In this document: positions 55,918-60,301 of the stretch, in pieces
Numbering within the stretch: position 1 is the stretch's first letter
How the letters are laid out: the number at the start of each line of letters is the position of its first letter
Assembly (NCBI RefSeq): GCF_024505045.1
Contig: NZ_JANIBM010000029.1
Coordinates: 1 to 60,301 of the forward strand
Source: Methylomonas aurea
GTDB lineage: Bacteria > Pseudomonadota > Gammaproteobacteria > Methylococcales > Methylomonadaceae
Direction: 5' to 3'
DNA: 60,301 nt
Position numbers and translations under genes: made by a program
Notes under the pieces: model-generated
Seen by the model: the letters and a program-made list of their open reading frames with translations, nothing else
Database searches by the model: none
Told to the model about the DNA's origin: nothing

Positions 55918-57405
55918 TCACAGCAACCTCTCGCCGATCACGGCCAGCATCCGCCCGACCGACGCGGACGACAATTCGATCAACGGTGCCGGCAGCAAGC
56001 CGAACACGACGATACAGCCAACCAGTACCGCCGACGCCACCAGCTCCGGCGGCGTCAAATCGGCGATGTCGCGCATCTGCGGCTTGACCGGTCCGGTGAA
56101 CAGCAAGCCGATGGTGCGCATGGCATAGGCCGCGCTGATCAGTATGCTCAGACTGAAAAACGCCATCCAGCCGCCCCATTGCTGAAAGCCGCCGATCAGC
56201 ATGTGCAATTCGGCGACAAAGCCGATCGAGCCCGGTAAGCCCATTGCCGCCAGCAGCGCCAGCGTCGCCAGCCCGGCAAAGCGCGGCATGACCTGAACCA
56301 GCGAACTGTAATCCTGGATATTGCGGGTGTGGGTGCGTTCGTACAGCAAACCGACCAGTAAGAACAGGGCGCCGGCGATCAGGCCGTGCGCAGTCATTTG
56401 CAGAATCGCGCCGATGAAGCCGGTCTGGTTCAACGTGGCGATGCCGAGCAACACCACGCCCATGTGGCTCAACGAGGAATAGGCCACCATGGCTTTCATG
56501 TCCGGCTGGCGCCAGGCCAGCAGACCGCCGTAGACCATGCCGAACAAGGCCAGAAACATCAGCAACGGTTGAATCAGTTGCGCGGCGACCGGCAACATCA
56601 CCACCGAGCGCAGCAGACCGTAGGCGCCCATCTTCAATAAAATCCCGGACAACAAAATACTGACCGCGCTCGGCGCTTCGACGTGCGCCAGCGGCAACCA
56701 GCCGTGCAACGGAAAAATCGGCATTTTCACGCCGAACCCAATCAGAAAGCCCAACAACACCAGTACCTGTTCGACGGCCGGCATGTTCTGTGCCGCCTGG
56801 CCCATCGATGCCATCAACGAGCCCTGGTTCTGCAAATCGTACTGGCTGATCGCCAACAGACTCAGCAGCATGAACACCGAGCCACCCATCGTGTACAGCA
56901 CGAAGTTCAAACTGGCGGCGTGACGGCGTTTGCCGCCCCAACGGTCGATCAGAAAAAACAGCGGGATTAAGGTCACTTCCCAGAAGATATAGAACAAGGC
57001 CCAGTCCTGGGCCATGAACACGCCGAGCATGCCGAACTCCAGCAGCAGGATGCAGATGTGGTAACCCTTGACGCCGTCGGCCAGGCTGAAGGATGCGATC
57101 AGCGAGATCGAGGTCAACAAGGCCGCCAGGATCAGCATCGGCAGCGACAGGCCGTCGATGCCTAGCGCGTAGGCGCTACCGAGTTTGGGATTCAGCGGGT
57201 AGAATTCGGTCAGTTGCAAAGCCGGATCGGCGGCGTCGTAACGCGCCAATAACAGGCAGGCCAAAATCAGCGCCGCCGCGGCAAACAGATTGGCGGCCAA
57301 ACGGACGGCCTGTGCCCGATGGGCGGGTATCAGCACCAGCACTAGCGCCCCGGCAGCGGGGGTCCAAAGCAGTGTGCTGAGTATGGCCATCGTTGATAGA
57401 GTCAT
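55918..57405 (-). CDS. NuoM/NdhD-like antiporter subunit (first in DAB locus)
   Basis: A 495-residue membrane protein with about 14 helices. All NuoM proton-path residues are present: Glu in FYIFWEVTLIPLFFLI, Lys in GFGVKMPIFPLHGWLP, Lys in SGILLKMGAYG and Glu in PGSIGFVAELHMLIG. It resembles NdhD/NuoM. It is the first gene of the leftward run into dabA. No ribosome binding site is visible; a hairpin touches the start codon. An internal ATG at 57390 is possible. Confidence 0.88.
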   Translation of the reverse strand: MTLSTMAILSTLLWTPAAGALVLVLIPAHRAQAVRLAANLFAAAALILACLLLARYDAADPALQLTEFYPLNPKLGSAYALGIDGLSLPMLILAALLTSISLIASFSLADGVKGYHICILLLEFGMLGVFMAQDWALFYIFWEVTLIPLFFLIDRWGGKRRHAASLNFVLYTMGGSVFMLLSLLAISQYDLQNQGSLMASMGQAAQNMPAVEQVLVLLGFLIGFGVKMPIFPLHGWLPLAHVEAPSAVSILLSGILLKMGAYGLLRSVVMLPVAAQLIQPLLMFLALFGMVYGGLLAWRQPDMKAMVAYSSLSHMGVVLLGIATLNQTGFIGAILQMTAHGLIAGALFLLVGLLYERTHTRNIQDYSSLVQVMPRFAGLATLALLAAMGLPGSIGFVAELHMLIGGFQQWGGWMAFFSLSILISAAYAMRTIGLLFTGPVKPQMRDIADLTPPELVASAVLVGCIVVFGLLPAPLIELSSASVGRMLAVIGERLL

Positions 57406-57406
57406 A

Positions 57407-57420
57407 AGTCGAAAACGACT
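57407..57420 (-). promoter_or_regulatory. Hairpin abutting the DAB-locus start codon
   Basis: AGTCG-AAAA-CGACT is a perfect 5-bp stem with a 4-nt loop, ending one base before the first ATG of the NuoM-like gene. It covers the place where a ribosome binding site would be. Confidence 0.45.
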
Positions 57421-57435
57421 GGCATTCTACCGGCA

Positions 57436-57485
57436 ATTGGTTGAAAAAAGCCATTTTTAAAAGCGGATTGGTTGAAATAAACCAA
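57436..57485. promoter_or_regulatory. Repeated operator candidate of the DAB locus
   Basis: ATTGGTTGAAA occurs twice (57436-57446 and 57467-57477), exactly 31 bp apart, about three helix turns. The second copy is part of a perfect inverted repeat TTGGTT (57468-57473) / AACCAA (57480-57485) with a 6-bp spacer, similar to T-N11-A sites of LysR-type regulators. It lies between the divergent ltaE and NuoM-like genes. Confidence 0.45.
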
Positions 57486-57591
57486 ACCAGACAGGCCGCT
57501 GAATAGCGTCCGCTCCGCGCCGCCGATACCGCGGTTCAGATCGACCTACACCGAAAACCTTTTTCTCGCAATTCAACCCCGGCGACACACT

Positions 57592-58641
57592 ATGAACTTC
57601 GCTTCCGACAACTGGGCCGGCGCTCACCCTGCCATCGCCCAACATTTACTGGCCGCCGGCGCCGGATTTGCCGCGCCTTACGGCGCCAGCGAGCTGGACC
57701 GCAACATCGAACGCCGTTTCTGCGAACTGTTCGAACGCGAGGTCGCAGTCTTTTTCGTCGGCACCGGCACCGCCGCCAATGCGCTGGCCTTGGCCGCAAT
57801 CAATCGTCCCGGCGGCGTCTCGTTTTGCCACCGCGAAGCGCACATGCTGGAAGACGAATGCGGCGCCCCGGAGTTTTTCACCCACGGCGCCCGGCTGGCG
57901 CCGGTCGACGGCGACCTGGGCAAGATCGACCCGACCAAGCTGGCCGCCGAAATCGGCCGCTTTCCGCCCGGCTTCATCCACGCCGGCCAGCCGATGGCGG
58001 TCTCGATCACCCAGGCCACCGAAATCGGCACGCTGTATCGGCCCGATGAAATCGCCGCCATCGCTGCGATCGCCCGCCAACACCGGCTGCCTTTGCACAT
58101 GGACGGCGCCCGCTTCGCCAACGCGCTGGCCGCGCTGCAATTGACGCCGGCGCAAATGACCTGGCAACTCGGCGTGGATATCGTGTCGTTCGGCGCCACC
58201 AAAAATGGCTGCTGGTGTGCCGAGGCTTTGGTGTTCATGGACCCGGACACGGCCAAAGATTTGCCGTTCATCCGCAAACGCGCCGCGCAACTGTTCTCCA
58301 AAAGCCGCTTCATTGCCGCCCAATTCGAAGCGTATTTGCATGACGGCCTGTGGCTGGAGCTGGCCAGCCACGCCAATGCCATGGCAGCCCGACTGCAGCA
58401 AGGCATTGTCACCTGCCGCCGCGGCCGGCTGGCCTGGCCGGCGGAGGCTAACGAAGTGTTTGCAGCACTGGAGCGGAGCGACGCCGACCGGCTGCGCGCC
58501 GCCGGCGCCGTGTTCTACCCGTGGAATCCGCCGCACGCCAATCCCGGCCTGCTCGCCGAAAACGAGGTGTTGCTGCGTCTGGTTGCCAGCTTCGCCACGA
58601 CCGCCGACGAAGTGGACCGGTTTGTCGAGTTGTTGCAATGA
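57592..58641 (+). CDS. ltaE: Low-specificity threonine aldolase
   Basis: A 349-residue PLP enzyme cleaving L-threonine or similar beta-hydroxy amino acids to glycine and an aldehyde. Marks: MNFASDNWAGAHPAI, APYGASELDRNIERRF, FVGTGTAANALAL, HMDGARFANA and the PLP-binding Lys in VSFGATKNG. It is divergent from the DAB locus. Confidence 0.9.
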   Translation: MNFASDNWAGAHPAIAQHLLAAGAGFAAPYGASELDRNIERRFCELFEREVAVFFVGTGTAANALALAAINRPGGVSFCHREAHMLEDECGAPEFFTHGARLAPVDGDLGKIDPTKLAAEIGRFPPGFIHAGQPMAVSITQATEIGTLYRPDEIAAIAAIARQHRLPLHMDGARFANALAALQLTPAQMTWQLGVDIVSFGATKNGCWCAEALVFMDPDTAKDLPFIRKRAAQLFSKSRFIAAQFEAYLHDGLWLELASHANAMAARLQQGIVTCRRGRLAWPAEANEVFAALERSDADRLRAAGAVFYPWNPPHANPGLLAENEVLLRLVASFATTADEVDRFVELLQ

Positions 58642-58748
58642 TCCGCCGCGTGCTCCAACGCAATCGGCAAATTGGTATTGATTCGATATAAAATAGCCGA
58701 ACCGGGTATCCCGGCCACTACCGATTTTTTGCAGCAGGAGAACTCACC

Positions 58749-59009
58749 ATGCAAATCCATGTTTACGACACTTACGTCACCGCCGGCGACGGCCGCTTGA
58801 TGCACTTCGACGTGTTCACCGCGGAACGCGACGACCAGCAAGCGATCGCCTACGCCAAACAATGGCTGGCGTCGATTGGCGAAGCGGACGCGGCGGTTAG
58901 CAGCAAGGAGTGCCGTTTCTGCCACAGCCAGAAAGCTCCGGCCGACGTAATCGACAGCATCAAACGCGACGGCTTTTATATCTACAAAATGGAAGGCTGC
59001 CCGGCTTAG
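58749..59009 (+). CDS. DUF2024 family protein
   Basis: An 86-residue soluble protein beginning MQIHVYDTYVTAGDGRLMHFDV with a C-x2-C pair (CRFCHSQ) and the C-terminal GFYIYKMEGCP. DUF2024 has no known function. CAGGAGAA lies about 8 nt before the ATG. It stands alone after ltaE. Confidence 0.82.
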   Translation: MQIHVYDTYVTAGDGRLMHFDVFTAERDDQQAIAYAKQWLASIGEADAAVSSKECRFCHSQKAPADVIDSIKRDGFYIYKMEGCPA

Positions 59010-59332
59010 CCGGAAGGTACTTTAGGAGATTGAAGCGCAGAGGAAGCCGCGCGGCTTGAGCGTTTTGCCAGGGAGATGTCCGATGATTTCCTCTTCCCAC
59101 GCTTTGCGCTGATCGTTATACACAACGGCCGTCATGCCCGCAGGACGCGGGCATCCAGTGCCTTGGCCGGTAGCTTCAAGCCATCCTTTTGGCTTCGCGG
59201 CCCAAGGCTCCAGCACAAATCTGCCTGAAGCGGATTTGCATTATCCGCAGAAGACAGCTCGACGCCCTGCCGGAATGACGGCTATCAAACAAGAGGCGTA
59301 AACGGCTAACGGAGGACCGGGGGAACCGGGAT
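59010..59332. other. Intergenic stretch with repeat element
   Basis: About 320 bases with no gene; most of it is the 149-bp repeat element listed separately, between the DUF2024 gene and the end of the RAYT gene. Confidence 0.6.
59131..59279. repeat. REP/MITE-like element, copy B
   Basis: A 149-bp element with inverted ends: GTCATGCCCGCAGG at the left and CCTGCCGGAATGAC at the right. The left end forms a GCCCGC/GCGGGC hairpin (59136-59141 and 59147-59152). The left 30 bp match the repeat at 19651. It lies 53 bp from the RAYT transposase gene. Confidence 0.7.
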
Positions 59333-60184
59333 TTATAGTTTTGCGTTCGATCTTGCAGCCCTGATCGTCCTACCGACGGTTGTAAAATGCAGGCCAAAAA
59401 AATCCGCCAGTTGTTGATAGCTGTATTCTCCTGAAGCATAGGCCGACACGATCGCCTCATCCCGGCTGGCGTAACGTTTTTGGTATTCGGCTAACGGCAA
59501 TGCCGGCGCCCGCCGTTGCGCTTTTGCGAAATTGACATCCTCGCTTTTCCCCGTAATTTTTGCCTGCATCTGCGATACAAAGGCATCCTCGCCCAGAAAT
59601 ATTTGCCGTTTTAGATCGCGCCAGATCGATTCTTGATCCAGCCCTTGCAAGACAAATTCCCGATAGCGTTTGACTGCCGTATCGCGATGCGTTGAAAACT
59701 GCGCCAACAAGCCATCGGGAGCCAACCAGGACGGCGCCGCTGCTTCGCCGGTCATCGCCCGGTAACTGCTCCATAACCAGTCTGCGGGTGATGCGACCAT
59801 GCCGGCACGGACTGGATTGAGCACGACATAACGCGTCAGCTCTAACAGATAGCTTTCGCCATCGACCAATATTGCTTTGTAACGGCCTTGAAACAAATGC
59901 CCGGTGCGGCCGTGGCGGCGATTCGAGGCTTGGGTAAATACGCCGTTCAACTGCCGCATACCTTTCGCCAGATTGGCATCAGGCGTTTCTACCACCAAAT
60001 GGTAATGGTTAGTCATCAAACAATAGGCGTGACAAACCCAATTGAAATCCTCCACAACCCGCCGTAAAACATCGAGAAATTGAATCCGATCCTCATCGTC
60101 TTCATAGATGTTTTCACGACGGTCGCCACGGGACGTCACATGATAAAGCGCGCCTGAGAATTCGATTCTGATGGGTCGGGTCAT
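59333..60184 (-). CDS. REP-associated tyrosine transposase (RAYT)
   Basis: A 283-residue Y1-type (HUH) transposase of the RAYT group. The HUH motif is in MTNHYHLVVET, and catalytic Tyr candidates lie in GRYKAILVDG and LTRYVVLNPVRAGM. The N-terminus MTRPIRIEFSGALYHVTSRGDRRENIY is typical. The C-terminal 60 residues carry a helix-turn-helix (EYSYQQLADFFGLHFTTVGRTI). RAYTs mobilise REP hairpins as single strands; a REP-like element sits beside this gene. Confidence 0.92.
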   Translation of the reverse strand: MTRPIRIEFSGALYHVTSRGDRRENIYEDDEDRIQFLDVLRRVVEDFNWVCHAYCLMTNHYHLVVETPDANLAKGMRQLNGVFTQASNRRHGRTGHLFQGRYKAILVDGESYLLELTRYVVLNPVRAGMVASPADWLWSSYRAMTGEAAAPSWLAPDGLLAQFSTHRDTAVKRYREFVLQGLDQESIWRDLKRQIFLGEDAFVSQMQAKITGKSEDVNFAKAQRRAPALPLAEYQKRYASRDEAIVSAYASGEYSYQQLADFFGLHFTTVGRTIRAARSNAKL

Positions 60185-60211
60185 GGGCAGAATATAGTGC
60201 GAGTAATGCTA

Positions 60212-60269
60212 TTAAGCTAGACCTGACCCCGTTTTCCCCGTTAAGCTAGACCTGACCCCGTTTTCCCCC
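60212..60269. repeat. Tandem 29-bp direct repeat
   Basis: Two adjacent 29-bp units (60212-60240 and 60241-60269) differ at one or no position. Each contains TAGACCTGACCCCGTTTTCC. They lie directly upstream of the RAYT gene and may be its recognition or promoter region. Confidence 0.85.
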
Positions 60270-60301
60270 GAAGCATCTCTGTGTGCGCCCTAACGCCGAG
60301 G

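Noticed and set aside
48058..57405. Ordinary complex I (nuo) or Mrp antiporter operon
   Set aside because: No NADH-binding, Fe-S, quinone-module or small Mrp subunit genes are present; DUF2309 (DabA) in the middle points to an inorganic carbon system.

Overview
This 60.3 kb window is a chromosomal segment of a GC-rich Gram-negative bacterium. A TonB receptor, a YfiR protein, an OEP-type efflux porin, hemF, moaA, purC, rph/rdgB, yicC, djlA and ychJ all point to a gammaproteobacterium. The mixture of an inorganic-carbon uptake locus, a czc-type metal pump and many c-di-GMP proteins is compatible with a Methylomonas-like methanotroph (Methylococcales). That placement is an inference: no methane or methanol oxidation gene lies in the window.

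Layout. 1-2.1 kb: agmatine-to-putrescine pair (aguA, aguB). 2.3-11 kb: sensory cluster of a TonB-dependent receptor, a CrtC/AttH-like lipocalin protein, a YfiR protein, a CHASE8-type hybrid histidine kinase, a REC-GGDEF diguanylate cyclase and a small cytochrome c. 11-14.3 kb: methyltransferase, membrane protein, fatty-acid-hydroxylase-family enzyme and a divergent GlxA-type regulator. 14.4-24.6 kb: mixed single genes, including an AT-rich RlmN/Cfr-type radical SAM enzyme, ychJ, an NlpE-like protein, hemF, a PI-PLC-like protein behind a sigma-54-like promoter, a lytic transglycosylase, a YheT-type hydrolase, an LMW-PTP-like protein, moaA, an HNH protein and tag. 24.6-31.5 kb: a HugZ-like protein, a MASE1-CHASE-PAS-GGDEF-EAL protein, a three-gene ABC importer and a YigZ protein. 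31.5-34 kb: a 53-residue membrane protein with a Pho-box-like element upstream, djlA and purC. 34-39.7 kb: czcCBA metal efflux operon ending in an unusual PII-like gene. 39.9-41 kb: three very small genes, two followed by clear intrinsic terminators. 41.3-45.7 kb: yicC, a Ser/Thr kinase, rph, rdgB and a phosphotransferase.

The most notable region is 45.7-57.4 kb. Seven genes on the minus strand run in order: NuoM-like, DabA (DUF2309), DabB (NuoL-like), a degenerate NuoM/N-like subunit, another NuoM-like subunit, a beta carbonic anhydrase and a SulP anion transporter. DAB is a known two-protein, ion-gradient-driven inorganic carbon accumulator. Here it sits with three extra antiporter-like subunits, a soluble carbonic anhydrase and a putative bicarbonate transporter, suggesting a larger carbon-uptake machine.

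57.6-60.3 kb: threonine aldolase (ltaE), a DUF2024 protein, a REP/MITE-like element and a REP-associated tyrosine transposase (RAYT). A second copy of the repeat lies at 19.65 kb, and its hairpin shows compensatory base changes. I found no rRNA, tRNA or CRISPR array.
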